Source: Agrypnia vestita (lineage: Eukaryota > Arthropoda > Insecta > Trichoptera > Phryganeidae). Taken from it: a DNA stretch of 64,000 nt. How positions within the stretch are numbered: position 1 is the first letter of the stretch; the number at the start of each line of letters is the position of its first letter. Location of the stretch: assembly GCA_016648135.1 (NCBI GenBank), contig JADDOH010004230.1, positions 158,536 to 222,535 of the forward strand, given 5' to 3'. Positions 11,355 through 23,044 of the stretch are shown here, piece after piece. Under the pieces are notes generated by a model. That model ran no database searches and had not been told where the DNA came from. It saw only the letters and a program-made list of their open reading frames with translations. The translations under genes were made by a program, and so were the position numbers.

Positions 11355-11920
11355 ATCAATTGATCTTACTTAATCTACAACAATAATTTGGTGTCCATAT
11401 GGACACGCGTGATATCAATGCTAGCAATATCCAAACGTTATTTAATATTGATGATATAACTTGTCGGGACAATGGAAAATATTAGATATGCTGTACGCAT
11501 CACCTCCTACTTAGAAGTAACGGCATATTTTTCTCAATTTTTTTTCTGGATACACTTACCCCAATTCGTTCCATGGCTGTTGGTGGTGTCGTGGGTCGTG
11601 GGTCCTCCACGTATTCAGGTTGGGAAAACAAATCTGTTTTGAAAATTTCGTATCCCACATTTTCCTTGTGTTGCCTTGTTGTTTGTTTTTCTTGAACGCC
11701 TTAAAGGATGATACAGGGTATAACAGAGCTAGTCCGCAAGACTTTTTAGGTAGCTTTATACCTAAATTATTAGTCGCAAATGTTCGAGCAACTATGTCCT
11801 AATTATTGCTATTAATTACTATGGAACCCACGCGCTCTATACACTTGCGGTTGATTTATACGTATTTATCGTATTATTTGTTGACTTATGACGTAACTCT
11901 TAATTCTATTTTTACCATTA
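11355..11920. other. AT-rich intergenic DNA, no gene seen
   Basis: No recognisable coding or repeat signal. Confidence 0.35.
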
Positions 11921-11922
11921 TA

Positions 11923-12093
11923 CTAGCTGTAACTCGTCAAAAATGACGGTATTTTTACATGTCGGTTTCAAAAGAAAAAGTATTTAAAAAAATAGAAAAA
12001 ATAAAATAAAAATAAAGTATTTATAAAATAAGTTATGGACGTTACAGGAAGTTACGGATATATAGACAGACAACGAAATTATTATTTTTGGGA
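11923..12093 (-). mobile_element. Non-autonomous Helitron, family H
   Basis: Minus strand: 5' TCCCAAAAATAATAATTTCG and 3' hairpin CCGTCATTTTTGACG, then 'agttacagctag' with CTAG before a T. Compact copy without the tRNA-like middle. Confidence 0.7.
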
Positions 12094-12099
12094 TTATGT

Positions 12100-13190
12100 T
12101 TCTAGTTTTTCAACCATAAAACGTGTATGTAATACGTAACATGTTTTTACATTGTACTTTAATGTCAATCAGTATCATAACTGACTGTTAGTCAAGAGCT
12201 TAAACCTGTGTTTAAAAAATCCGTCCTGCACCGGCCGCAAGGATTGTGTAGATTTATAGTGAGTTGTGTTTCTATAGGTTATAATATTATATTGCTATCA
12301 ATAACTATCAAAAATAATGATTAGAAAATCTAAGTAGTTTAGGCGACAGCAAAAGTCACATGAGTGGTATAATGTACAGCTAGTTTGTTTTTTAAATTGA
12401 TGGCACTAATAGCACTCACATAGGTATCTACTATCTACCACCCGGAGAAGCCTCCGAATGTTGTTGATGGTAACGAGATAAACATTTTTAATCTCAAAGC
12501 GATATAGATATGGCCTGCGCCCAAACTAGACGTGTTATCGAAGAGTGCTTAGAATAAATTATCTATGTAGAGATTTACACGTTGTAAAATTGTGTAGCCA
12601 TTCTAACGCACAGTGCGACAAATCCGCGAAACCTGATATATTTAACGGAAAGAATTTCTCCTACAAGAGAGTTTTAGTTATTTTGTATTTTCAATTATTA
12701 TTTTACCACGCTTATATTAGCTTCGCCTGTTTGTCTGGACGGAATTTTAAAATCGATATATCACCCGCTTCCCAATATGCAATCTAGCTGAAATTTTGCA
12801 CGAAGACATTCTCGATGACAATACATCAATCAATTATCAGTTTTGTGTGGGAAATTAGTTAAACAGCTCACCAAAATATGACGCTAGTTTCCTACCGAAG
12901 TGATTTTGTACGCTGGGTAATATTTGGAGTAAAAAGTAGAAAATTATAGTACATGAACATTTTCTTTCAAAACCACGCTTATATTTAAATACACTAAACA
13001 TATAAAATAAAGTAGCAATTAAGCAATCGGCTATCGCCGGTCCAGTGGGCGGCTGTGGTGGGCAATTCGCAGCCAATGGTGGCCAGTGCATGGTGTCCGC
13101 TTGCTGCAAGGCCATGTTATGGTAGCCGCTTCGCGGCCGGTGATAACTGCTGCGCGGTCACTGATGTCTGACAGGTCTTGAGGGCGGCTA
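12100..13190. other. Intergenic DNA with GC-richer island at 13015-13185
   Basis: AT-rich DNA without a gene up to about 13010. A unique GC-rich stretch (13015-13185) then abuts a Helitron. The stretch has no convincing coding frame and is a candidate regulatory island. Confidence 0.3.
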
Positions 13191-13195
13191 TCCAA

Positions 13196-13346
13196 TCTAA
13201 ATATAATAATTTCGTTGTCTATCTGTTGGTAAATTGCTGGAATTATAACTTTATATAATCAGAGTGTGACACGTAACCGCAGGCCAGCTTATCTGCAAGG
13301 GTCGTTTTTAATTATTATGTCCCGTGATTTTTCATGGGTTCACTAG
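13196..13346 (+). mobile_element. Non-autonomous Helitron, family H, short subfamily
   Basis: Begins TCTAAATATAATAATTTCG after an A and ends with the hairpin CCCGTGATTTTTCATGGG followed by 'ttcactag' and CTAG. 151 bp, noncoding. The hairpin differs from the CCGTCA type, so at least two subfamilies share the 5' end. Confidence 0.75.
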
Positions 13347-13533
13347 CTTAGATATAATTAAGACAGAAGTATTTTTACCAATTAATAAGCCAGAGTGGAG
13401 TTTTATAATTAATATTTTGATCAAATGCTTTTAAAACACACAAACATGCTTACAAGTTTTTTAATAGTTAATATTTCAAAATTTTTCATATTTGTTTTCA
13501 GTATGGTTTAGCGTAAGTTAACTAAATTGTAAT

Positions 13534-13935
13534 TTAACAACTTCTTCGTCTTCGTGCGCCCTTTCGGGTTCCCATTACGTCGGCGATCATCTGGGAGAAA
13601 GTTTCCCTGTCCAGGGCAGTGCGGAACAGCTCTTCCACGCTTCTTATCCCGGTCCACTCTCGGATGTTTCGAAGCCAGGAATGCCGCCTCCTTCCGACCC
13701 CTCTGCGATCCTCAATCTTCCCCTTCATGACGAGCTGAAGGATGGAGTATTTTTCGCCTGTCATTATATGACCAAAGTATGAAATTTTACGGAGCTTTAC
13801 TATGTTGAGTAACTGTCTGTTTGTATTTGCTCTACACAAAACTTCAACATTACTAGTCATATCAGTCCAAGATATCCTTAACATTTTACGATGTATCCAC
13901 ATTTCGAACGCCCCTAGGTGATTTAGAGTAGTCAC
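13534..13935 (-). pseudogene. Non-LTR reverse transcriptase C-terminal tail, longest open copy
   Basis: A 133-residue open minus frame reads EMWIHRKMLRISWTDMTSN, KLRKISYFGHIMTGEKYSIL, QLVMKGKIEDRRGVGRRRHS and WLRNIREWTG, ending in RRRRSC. This is the C-terminal tail of an insect endonuclease/reverse-transcriptase element, the same family as 4010-4424. The upstream sequence ('WMLKVTTLNHLGAFE') is still colinear. The polymerase core is lacking, so it is a 5'-truncated insertion with an intact tail. No promoter was sought because it is retroelement-derived. Confidence 0.85.
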
Positions 13936-14129
13936 CTTCAGCGTCCATGCTTCAACACCGTAAATTTAACAACTAACGAAATTTAATCATGTTTTGAGAG
14001 CCGTTGCCTCTCAATCAGTTTCACTTAGTAAAGCATCGAGGTATTGTCAAAATTATAACTTTGGTCAAAGTTAAGGCCAAAATAATCATTTCGATAAATT
14101 TATGCCTTTTGTTGTCCAATGAACGATGG

Positions 14130-14280
14130 TTACACCTTTATTAGAACACTGGCCACACACCCTTGAAAAATCACATGACATTAATAATTGCAGAATTTTG
14201 AAGCAAAAAATTCACCAACAGAAAACCATTTGTTTTTTAAATTGACTTTATTCGCTTAAACTTAAAACTAAATATAGTAA
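14130..14280 (-). mobile_element. Helitron family H, internal fragment
   Basis: Minus strand carries 'gtcaatttaaaaaacaaat', 'tgcaattattaatgtcatgt' and 'gatttttcaaggg' in the order found at 15360-15450 and 51757-51900. It is the 3' half of the longer H subfamily. Confidence 0.45.
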
Positions 14281-14439
14281 TATAAATATATCAAGACCGT
14301 GTAATTTGGTGCGGCGACAGATGCTGTTTTTCTTTTCCTCGTATTGGCTACTTATTTATGGGAAATGTCAAGTCGACCATCCAATCTTATACTTTGAGGA
14401 AAAAATGTCATCAACGGAATCATATCCAGGTAATATACT

Positions 14440-14850
14440 ATTCTTACTTACTTACTTACCATCACGCCGTTTCCCCATGAGGGTAGGCAGAGAGGGTAGA
14501 GCGCCACACTCTTCTGTCCTGACATACAACTCTCTCCTCATCCACATTCATATATCTTCGCATGCAAGCTCGCCGGTCGTTGAGGCTTCTAACGAGTCCA
14601 TCTTCTAGTATCTGGTTAATATGGTCATGTCACGTCTTCCGCGGTCGCCCTCTCTTTCTGGCGCCATCAAAAATTGTATTATATCTCTTTCTTACCATTT
14701 TTTCCCCATTCATTCGCTCAACATGTCAAACCATCTGAGCGACCCTTTTTTAATTCTATTAATTATGCTAAGATCAGCTTTACATTCATTCCTATTATCT
14801 TCATTCTTTACTCTATCATAAATGGATTCGCCACACATACATAGGATCAA
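14440..14850 (-). pseudogene. Non-LTR reverse transcriptase tail with (TAAG)n end
   Basis: Minus strand reads SIYDRVKNEDNRNECKADLS and IINRIKKGSLRWFDMLSE, then RGRPRKT after frameshifts, and ends in tandem 'taag' units (complement 'cttacttacttacc', 14448-14461). Same family as 6750-7110 and 36030-36345. Internal frame breaks mark it as dead. Confidence 0.75.
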
Positions 14851-15217
14851 AATCTTTAATTTCCACTGTGGGTTATTGAACTTTTGAATTAAAGCATGGC
14901 CACACATGTGCAAATCCGAACCACGTTCACTTTGTCCCAAAATGGCTCCTATGCCAGAAATTGTGGATAAAAATCCACGACTTCGAAAGATTCGAGCAAG
15001 AACCTAGACCGATTACTTTGATATATTTAAGAAAAATGCGATGCATTTTAAGACACGATTTATGTTCATGAATACGACCTGCGATTCACCATTACACAAC
15101 AGTAATAGAAGTACAACCAAAAAATTCGATAGGGCACAGTGAATTGGTTGCAAAGAAGATAAAGACGTCTGGCATGGCGATGCATAGTTTTTTGGGATAC
15201 CAAAGGAGTTTTTCTAA

Positions 15218-15450
15218 TCTAAATATAATAATTTCGTTGTCGGTCTATCTGTCCGTAATGCCCGTAACTTGCGGGAACCATGCTGGAATTAGAACTTTAG
15301 ATAATAATTAGCGCGCAACACACAATTATTTTAATTTTATTACATTAACTTTTAGGTTTAAGCGATAGAAGTCAATTAAAAAAAATGTTTTTCCATTCAT
15401 TAATTTTCATCTTCAAAATCCTGCAATTATTATGTCCCGTGATTTTTAAG
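15218..15450 (+). mobile_element. Helitron family H, longer subfamily
   Basis: Starts TCTAAATATAATAATTTCG after an A, has 'ttgtcggtctatctgtccg' and a later 'tatgtcccgtgattttt', but the 3' stem continues into unrelated sequence so the CTAG end is lost. Confidence 0.6.
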
Positions 15451-18400
15451 GCGGTACATTCACTGCAAATGCATATTTCGGCGTTTTTTACGAAAATGTG
15501 GGTTTTTATTATTCATTTACATCAGAATGTATATGATAGATTGCAATTTTTTAGGGAGATAACTTAGATAGAACCTTTGTTCTTATATAAAAGTAATAAA
15601 CTGAACATTATTTACAATAATTAAGAAAAATATAGGCATTAATCCACAGGCCGCGGCAAAAAAAACGTTTTTAATGTTCCCGGGCAAAGTGTGGTTCGTT
15701 TAAAATTTGTATGTAAGCATAATATGTTTTTTCATACGTATGAAGTTTACTTAACTATCTAAAATCCGTACGTAGGAAATTAAGAAATATTCAATATTAT
15801 TAACGTTACAATTTTTCGAACATGCAATGGATTATTACGAGTTTTGATGTTTTTCATATATTGTTTATTCATATAAAAAGATAATTTTAAACGATATATT
15901 GTATCTATATTCGCACTTTGTGTCTTCATTCACTATTAAAAAGCTACACGTTTTATTAAAAACACGTTAATTAATATTTAAAAATAAAAATTCTATAGTA
16001 TGACATGTGTCAAAAAATTACGCAGTTTGGAGACCACAATCCGCGCGCCAGCCGGGAGGCGGACGCACTCGCGTAGTCCAATCATTTTTTCATAAAAAAA
16101 TCACTTTAAAACGTGTTTTCATGCCAAATTTTACTTTAGTTCAAAATAATATCATATTATATATTCGAAAGCAATCTATTCATCGCAGATAATAATGTTT
16201 TTTTTAACTAGTTTTGTATTAAATTGCATTTCTACTCATAACCTAATATTAAACGTACGTCACTTTCACTTGAGTGCTTTGGTGACCGCTATGTTGAATA
16301 TATTCGTGTTGATGTAATTGTTATTTGAAAGTCAAGTAAGATATTAATTTACGAGATAATTTTTATTATATAGATAAATGGTTTTTAATTTTATTTTTAA
16401 TTCTATACATATTGTTGTAGTAGTTTTTTGTTTATTTTAGATAAAAATTATTTAAATTAAATTAGCTCTTAAAAGACTGTGCTAAAAAAAAACTTTGGGG
16501 ACGGTGGAGTAACACAGCGTTACCTGATTAAAAATCGGCATAGTTTTTAATATGTGATAAAATATACATATATACGATACAGGTAAGACTTTTTAAAGGT
16601 TCCTTTGTATAATTATGTAAGATAAACATACATATTTGCATTATTTTAGTTAATTTTTAGAAAATCATTAAATATTGAATTTGAGTACGCTCCCACCGAC
16701 GCATCATTACAAATTAAATACAGCCGGAACCCTCGGCTGGATCGGCCCCCATCGGCGGTCACGTGATGTACGGAATTCTGTATACAGATTGCTTAAAATA
16801 TTGACGAAAAAATATTGAGTGCAATGAAGTGAATTAAAACAAATTAAAAACGGAATAACTTTTAAAAATGTATTTCTTAATTTAAAAAGCAAAAGCATTG
16901 ATAAAATATTATATATGATGGTGCAAAATGAAGAAAACGAAAATGATTGAAAGGAAAAGGTAAGTTGATACTCTTTACTATACGTTTACCTAATTATTTG
17001 TTAACATTATTATGACGATTAGCATTCAAAGCCATAATTCTCTATTTTCAATAGGTTGAGGAAACTCTAAATAATACTTCTAGCTAGAATTTGAAGCAGA
17101 TACCTGGAGTAAATTTTGAAAGTAAAAAGTATATAATTTTGAAAAAAATCTACTATCACTCTTTGGCACAAGGAACTAAAAATCAACTATCCATTAATAT
17201 TTTTACATGTTAACAACCTCCCAAACATATCTTCAGAAAACGTACTTATGGATGAAGTTAATAATTACGACAAAAACACCAAGTAAACTTAATCTAGAAT
17301 ATACTTTATTTTATAATTGTAACTATAAAATGACTGCTCAAATTTGTTTATTTAATATAAATCTCATTTCAACTTCTAATCTTTGGATTTGAAAATAATA
17401 ACACAATTTTTCTTATACGTGGTATTTATATTTCTATATGTATATAAATAAACCAGCGTAGTACGGGAAGATAAAGTGGTACGCTTTCAGTGAGTCCCGT
17501 TGTGTACATACCAATAAAATAGTTTATTTAAAAGGATAATGCTAAATATCTAAACAAATAAAGGCCCCTGTATTCACCAAGTGCAAATAATATAATCCGG
17601 ATAATCCCTCGCAATAGCTGCATATATTTAACTATTCTTAATTGCTTGGTTGGTTAAAAATCCCAATTCCTAGAATAAAAACAATTGATATTTCAAGAAA
17701 GGTTTAACCATACATTTCCTAGAACAAAATACCTGCATAAGTGCATTGACATTTCTTTTGTTATTACCTTATATTCTACTTATTGTGAGAACTCCAAATA
17801 CCTATCCAATTTCTTGAATAAATTTTAATTTTATAAATGTATGACTAGTATAGTACCTATATCATTAAGGATATATAAATAATAAATAAGTAAATGAAGG
17901 CAATTATTTAAGTTTTATAAAAACATATTTTTTTTTTTACTAAAAATATTTGAAATCCGATAACATTCCGTTTTCGGAGAAATCATAGCCCATTTAACTG
18001 GGCGCTGTTTCACTACATCTGAATCATCATTAGATTATGCGGCACACAGTGTTTCAAAAATGCAATTTAAAAATCGTAAAGATAAAGTAGGATAATATAA
18101 AATAGAGAAAGGAGTAGAGATGAAGTAGTGTGATAGAGTCGGAATACATTTCAATAATAAAAGTTCATATATTTTAAAAATTGCAAGTAGGTAACCAAAA
18201 TACAGATAGAAATATATAAGTAAATTAAAAAGTAAACAAAAATAAGTTATAAATTAAAGGTAGGTACCTACTTATGTGCAAAAAATGCAAACTTTAATAT
18301 TGCATATCTCCATAACTATTACAAAGATTACAAAAAATATGACGTTTTAGTTTTGGTAAATAAGGTAGATATTAAATATTTTCCATGACAGGTAGACTTG

Positions 18401-18935
18401 TGTTGCATCACCGACACATAGGAGTTAATTTCACAGGTGTTTTGACATTTCAGTCGGAAGTCAAAATAATATCTAAATCTGCTTATTCGACAAAAGTTTT
18501 AAATTAAAAAACTGTGATATGAGAAAAATTGTTGTTTACTTTTTTTTTTACAACCCATATATTATTGGAGAAATATAAATACGCTTTTTTAAATTCTAGA
18601 CTTAAAACACTTAAAATTCTAATAATAGTACGCGAGCATGACTTGCGTTCCCATATATTTTAAACGTCGGTACTCCATATGGTTGTCTCGTTTCCTCGCA
18701 ACCTTTCTATCTCACAAGGACATGTAAAAATACGCTCGTGCAAGGTTTATATTATACGACGTTTGTTCATGTCTCGATCTCGTATTGAAGTAGCATGATC
18801 TATCCGACGCATATCGCCACTTTGACAGCTTGAAAAATGTATGTACCGCCTTAACGCGTGCACGGTTAGTTAACTATCTTAAAGAAAAAATTCTTACCGA
18901 CCATAGTCTTGTTGAACAAACTAAAAACAATAATT
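15451..18935. other. 3.5 kb AT-rich DNA, no gene seen
   Basis: No gene was found. GC-richer unique patches occur at 16015-16075, 16690-16775 (with a short palindrome 'cagccg..cggctg') and 18620-18860. The 'aggtaggtacctactta' block at 18259 is a sequence style common in moth genomes. Otherwise long A/T tracts. Confidence 0.4.
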
Positions 18936-18939
18936 AAGA

Positions 18940-19225
18940 TAAACGCCCGAGAATGGTAAGAAAAAAAGTTGCATCAACACGAAAACGCGTATTTGATTTG
19001 CACCTGACTTGGCAGCTTTGGACTTCTACCTGTTTTTTGAATTTCACAAATTCTGGTTGGGGGATATATAAGAGGAATGAAAAGGTGATCGAGGTTGTGA
19101 AATGTTGTTTTGAAAACCACGAAGAAAGTCACTTCCTGGTTCCAGGAGGGAATCAAGAAGCTGGAGAATTGTTGTGTTGTATGCTGCGGTTTGAGCTTCG
19201 AAGGGATCAGGTCGAAAAATAAAAT
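18940..19225 (+). pseudogene. mariner transposase C-terminal remnant
   Basis: One frame reads APDLAALDFYLF, matching the mariner third-aspartate motif SPDLAPCDF.LF of the DD34D catalytic triad. After a frame change the sequence reads WFQEGIKKLEN and, past a disrupted stretch, SFEGI, matching the C-terminal W..GI.KL.....C...G.YFEGI pattern. Only about the last third of a roughly 340-residue transposase is left, it has stops and shifts, and I saw no terminal repeats. It is a dead copy. Confidence 0.7.
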
Positions 19226-19574
19226 ATTGCTTGTATCGGATTTATTTTGTTTTATTATCATTACAAATTTTCTCTCTGCTATCATATATAAAAAATGAAT
19301 ACAATACACATTGAAAATCTCTTATGAATATTGAAAAATACCTTCTTCACATTTCTCTCCACCCAGTTCAACAAACTGGTTATATGTTAGGACTATTTTA
19401 TATGTTAGGTTTTATGTTATATGTTAGGACAAAAGAATGCGATGTCTATATCCTATCACGTAAGTAGTAGTGAGTACGATATGTAATGAAATGTAAGTAA
19501 ATGAGATTGATACAATATTTATGAAGCAAGAATTGGGTGTCAAAATAGAAGAGTCTGTAGCTAAGGGGAATTTT

Positions 19575-20715
19575 TTTTATTTATTTTTATTTAAATATAA
19601 TGGAAACCTAAAAGGTTTATGGATAACATTTTTACATATTTCAATTTAAGAAATAATTATAATATAATTTAGATACAAAGTCATTTTTTTATAGTTGGCC
19701 AAGTTTTAGCATTTTTGTCACATCTGTTTTGAATTTGTCAGTGGTCAGTTGTTTGGTCTGTTGTGGCAGGTCATTGTATAGTTTTAATTCGTTGCAAATT
19801 AGTCGGGATTGCCCTGTTTTTGTTTTGACATGTGTTATGTGATAGTTTTGAGCCATTCTAGTGTTTTGTTGGTGTTTTTCGTGTATTTTGTGTAATTTTA
19901 TGTCTTCATCTTGTATTTCGCCAATTGCTAGTCTGTGAATGATTTTAAATGTTTCGATTTTTGTAATGCTTTCGATGTTTAATTGTTGTGTTATACGGTA
20001 TACAGTTTCAGTTGGTGTCCGGTACTTCAGATCATAGACCATTTTTAGTATTTTGTTTTGCTGTCGTTGGAGTCTATTTAGGTTAGTTTTGTTTCCGGTT
20101 CCCCAGAAGGGTATCAACTATCCTATTCTACTCTTGACGTATGCCTGGTATATCGGAATTTTTACGGTCTTTGGTGTGATTTCGTGTATTTTGTGGAATA
20201 GGCTGGTCGGTTTTGTCAGTGAGTCAATTACTTTGTCTATTTGAAAAGTCCATTTGAGATGTCTGTCTACGTTGAGTCCTAAGTATTTAGTATTTTCTAG
20301 TTTAGTGAGTGTTTCGTTATGTATTTTTATATTCCGAGGTCGTCTGCATATAGTATTATTTTGCCTCTGATATTTAGCTGCTCCAGGTCATTTATGTATA
20401 TTATATAGAGTAATGTTCCTAGGATTGATCCCTGTGGAACACCGTAGCTGACATTCATACATGTACTTGTGGTTTCGTGTAGTGTGGTGTATTGCTTTCT
20501 GTCTTTTAGGTAGCTGTCGTAAATGTTTAGGACGTTGCCAGTGATTCCGATTTTTGATAATTTGTTGACTAGGGTAGTCAGATGTACCGTATCAAATGCT
20601 TTTTTAAAATCGAAAAAGAGTCCGGTCACGCTTTTCCCTTCGTCAATTTTTGTCCGATGACGTAACGTAAAATGACGTAACGGTCTAAGGTACATGAAGA
20701 AATTTAAGTAAGGCG
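19575..20715 (-). pseudogene. Jockey-like non-LTR reverse transcriptase, 5' truncated
   Basis: The minus strand has the polymerase signature in order: GLFFDFKKAFDTVHLTTLVN (motif A), GVPQGSILGTLLYIIYINDL (motif B region) and ILYADDLGI (catalytic YADD), ending at 20327. A second minus frame (20117 to 19689) holds the thumb and C-terminal tail, with LNRLQRQQNKILKMVYDLKY and a conserved end YNDLPQQTK. Between them, TKLENTKYLGLNVDRHLKW can be read in another frame, so a frameshift and a short deletion after YADD separate the two halves. Endonuclease and gag-like ORF1 are missing. The 5' edge abuts a SINE at 20721. Family name rests on overall pattern only. Confidence 0.85.
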
Positions 20716-20720
20716 ATTCT

Positions 20721-20874
20721 TGTAGCCCAGTGGGCATGACAATGGCTCTAACACCAAGGGTTCCGGGTTCGATAGCTGGTGAATTTATGTGATTTACTCA
20801 AGCCTGGTTGTTTTGTTATGTGTTTGACTTCTGTAATTTGGCCTCTTGGCCTGTTGAAGCGTAAAAAAAGTAAA
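20721..20874 (+). repeat. tRNA-derived SINE, family S1
   Basis: A-box-like TAGCCCAGTGGGC and B box GGTTCGATAGC in the head; body 'gatttactcaagcctgg' and 'ctcttggcctgttgaagcg' followed by an A-rich tail. Matches copies at 33287, 37391 and 61686. It lies directly next to the truncated Jockey-like element. Confidence 0.75.
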
Positions 20875-21093
20875 GACAATATGATACGTAATGAAATCGT
20901 AAAAAAATAGATAAACAAATTTAATGGTTAAAGATTATTTTTACCAAGAAAATAAAATAGGTATAATATGCATTTTGTGATTATTTTATTTATTTCAAAG
21001 TGTGAGAAAATTGAGTACAAATATATATGTATGGAGGTGCATATGTACTGACTTGACACAATTATTTAATTTATTTAAAATATAAGATATAAG

Positions 21094-21315
21094 ATGGCGT
21101 ATAAGGCATTGTTGTATTCACTCGTTACTATCGGTGGCATCTTGTATTATTTTCCTGCTGAAGCCCGGATCCCAGAAAAGGAGTATCCTGAGAGGTGTAA
21201 AAATATGTTAATAAGTTGGAATTGTCGATTCGTCGCACACAATGTAGGACTCGCTATTGCGGCATCGATTATTCACCTGAGGGAGAAACGTTTCTTTATC
21301 AAATGCAGTTACTAA
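21094..21315 (+). CDS. Small secreted peptide with three cysteines, unassigned
   Basis: A 73-residue frame with a good start context (AAGATGG). Residues 1-24 (MAYKALLYSLVTIGG.., ending AEA) form a typical signal peptide with cleavage predicted after Ala24. The mature part is 49 residues, basic, with cysteines at 35, 44 and 71, a tryptophan at 42 and a hydrophobic stretch around 56-66. An AATAAA signal lies 23 bases after the stop (21338-21343), so the frame reads as a complete single-exon gene. An AT-rich TATA-like stretch is at 21020-21028. I recognise no family; size and layout fit secreted insect peptides, but an odd cysteine number leaves disulfide pairing open. It converges on the neighbouring minus-strand gene, with about 480 bases between stops. 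Chance open frame remains possible. Confidence 0.55.
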   Translation: MAYKALLYSLVTIGGILYYFPAEARIPEKEYPERCKNMLISWNCRFVAHNVGLAIAASIIHLREKRFFIKCSY

Positions 21316-21337
21316 ATAATATAAATCGTTAGTAACA

Positions 21338-21343
21338 AATAAA
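21338..21343 (+). terminator. Poly(A) signal AATAAA
   Basis: Canonical hexamer 23 bases downstream of the stop of the small secreted-peptide frame. Confidence 0.5.
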
Positions 21344-21729
21344 GAATTTTGTAACGCAATTAGTATGACATGCGGGACTTTTAATTTGGTGTACTGTGCA
21401 GTCAGTCGGTTGTTGATAGTAAGTATTGTATTGTTATCAGTCAGAGTATATATCTATTAAGGTAGCTGAATGCGCAGGAACTCCTCCCAAATTGAGCCTA
21501 GAGTAAAAGGAAGTGTCGTCACTGCGGCTGTCGGTCGCGGTCAGTCTGTCTGGGAACTGTCACTAATATGGACTAAGATAAATATTCATATCTGCGGATT
21601 AGACAAGGATCGTTTTTTGAAGGTGTAAATCAAAAGTAAACAACGGATTAGAGAATATTCTCATTTTCTTTATTCATCGATAAATCTCTTCGATATATTT
21701 TTATAATTTACGTTTTAAATACATCTATA

Positions 21730-21735
21730 TTTATT
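21730..21735 (-). terminator. Poly(A) signal AATAAA of the DUF4774-like gene
   Basis: Canonical hexamer on the minus strand, about 90 bases beyond the stop codon at 21824-21826. Gives a short 3' UTR. Confidence 0.65.
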
Positions 21736-21823
21736 CCTAAAGTGTCATTCAGGTCGTAACAGCAATGTCGGCAGTGCGTTTAGCGTCCGTAGAGTGCCTG
21801 TCGGGTGGGCGGGTCGGAGGTCC

Positions 21824-22876
21824 TTATTCGTCGTCGGAGTCCTCCTCGGGGGCGCGCTTGCGGCCCCGGGAGGGCGCGCCCGCACCGTAGGCCGTGGCGT
21901 GGCTGTTGGCCACTCCGCCCTTACCTGTGCTGTACGAGTTGGCGATGGCCGTCACCCCGCCCGCCCCGGCCGCCGCCCCCGAGCGCGCCGCGCCGCCCGG
22001 GTAGCCGGAGAACACGATGGGGAAGTACGAGTTGCTCGGGCGCCTGCCCTTGGAGGGGACGACGGCCTCCTCGTCATCGTCGTCGCTCTCCTCCTGCACC
22101 TTCTTGGCGGGCTTCACCTTGGGCGTCCTGAGGGGCTTCACCGGGGCCGGGGCCTCGGCCTCCCCGACGTAGTCAGCCACGGGGTAGGCGGGCTCGGCGG
22201 GGGCCGCGGGGTCCTGCTCGAAGGGCACCTCTCCGTCCAGCTGGGGCTCCTCGGCCCCCAGCAGCTCGGGGTCCCGCTCCCCGCAGGTGGCGCAGGCGCC
22301 GGTGCCCAGGTAGGAGCCGGCGGCGACGTTCTCCCCGGCGGCGAAGGCGGTCATGGCCGTCTCCGGCTCGAAGCCCTGGCGGCGCTGGGCGAACAGCGGG
22401 CGGTAGTAGCCGCTCACGAGCATGGTCCTCCTGCGGGCGGCCACGGCGGCCGGGGCTCTTCTCAGGCGGGCGGCGGCCGATTGCTGGATGGCTGCGCAAA
22501 TAAAGTACATTAATATCGAGCCGAGATTCATTGGCTTCTGACGGAGAATTAGAAAATATTTTTTTTTTCTCAGCATAGTGTTCCGCGAAAGTAATTTCAG
22601 TGAGAGCGAAGCTATTTCGCGAAATATTTATAGCGCGTAGTTATAAGTAGGTAATACAATTTAACACTAAGAAGGAAAAAATAGAAATATAAATAATTTC
22701 TTATTAAATGTAATCTTTAACAAAATTTGAACTATAAGCGAAGGTATCCGACGCCAAGTGGGGCTGGATGCCGGGAGGGTGGCGGGCGGAGATTACTCAC
22801 CCCTGCGGTGGTGGTGCGGCGGTCGGGGAAGAGCCAGGGCGCAGCTCACGACGAACAACAGTATTAAGAACTTCAT
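21824..22876 (-). CDS. Secreted DUF4774-like low-complexity protein, two exons
   Basis: Exon 1 (22876-22801) encodes MKFLILLFVVSCALALPRPP, a clear signal peptide, then HHHRR, and ends at the donor G|GTGAGT. Exon 2 (22491-21824) begins after the acceptor TTTGCGCAG; both sides are phase 1 and the 309-base intron restores one 247-residue frame. The mature protein is Ala/Pro/Gly-rich with a CATC pair (Cys92, Cys95), a basic block near 117-130, and two acidic runs (ESDDDDEE and the C-terminal EEDSDDE). Residues 206-228 read TAIANSYSTGKGGVANSHAT and AYG, the signature I associate with the insect DUF4774 family, whose function is unknown. The short signal-peptide first exon is typical of insect cuticular and other secreted structural proteins. 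Codons are strikingly GC-rich for this window. Extracellular or cuticle role is inference. Confidence 0.9.
22492..22800 (-). other. Intron of the DUF4774-like gene
   Basis: 309 bases, AT-rich in contrast to the exons, with donor GTGAGT (22800-22795) and acceptor TTTGCGCAG ending at 22492. An in-frame reading straight through from 22576 is possible but would lose the signal peptide. Confidence 0.85.
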
Positions 22877-23002
22877 CTCGCTTGTTTTATCTTCGAACTG
22901 ACACTTTGCGAACTAACAAATGCGAGATATTGACGATTGTCGCGACAACTCGGATCGACCTCTTCGACTGGAGCTAAGACACCACCGAGTGACTTCCACC
23001 GG

Positions 23003-23040
23003 ACTGAAGATACTCCGGCTGGTCCGCGAGGGTATATATA
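23003..23040 (-). promoter_or_regulatory. Core promoter: TATA box and TCAGT initiator
   Basis: On the minus strand TATATATA spans 23040-23033 and the arthropod initiator TCAGT spans 23007-23003. Taking the A of TCAGT (23005) as +1 puts the TATA box at about -35 to -28, the canonical spacing. The implied 5' UTR is 128 bases to the ATG at 22876. A strong TATA-plus-initiator promoter suits a highly or sharply expressed gene. Confidence 0.85.
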
Positions 23041-23044
23041 GCGT

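Noticed and set aside
21794..22513. 239-residue plus-strand frame rich in Gly, Val and Arg
   Set aside because: It is antisense to the GC-rich exon 2 of the DUF4774-like gene and reflects codon composition only.
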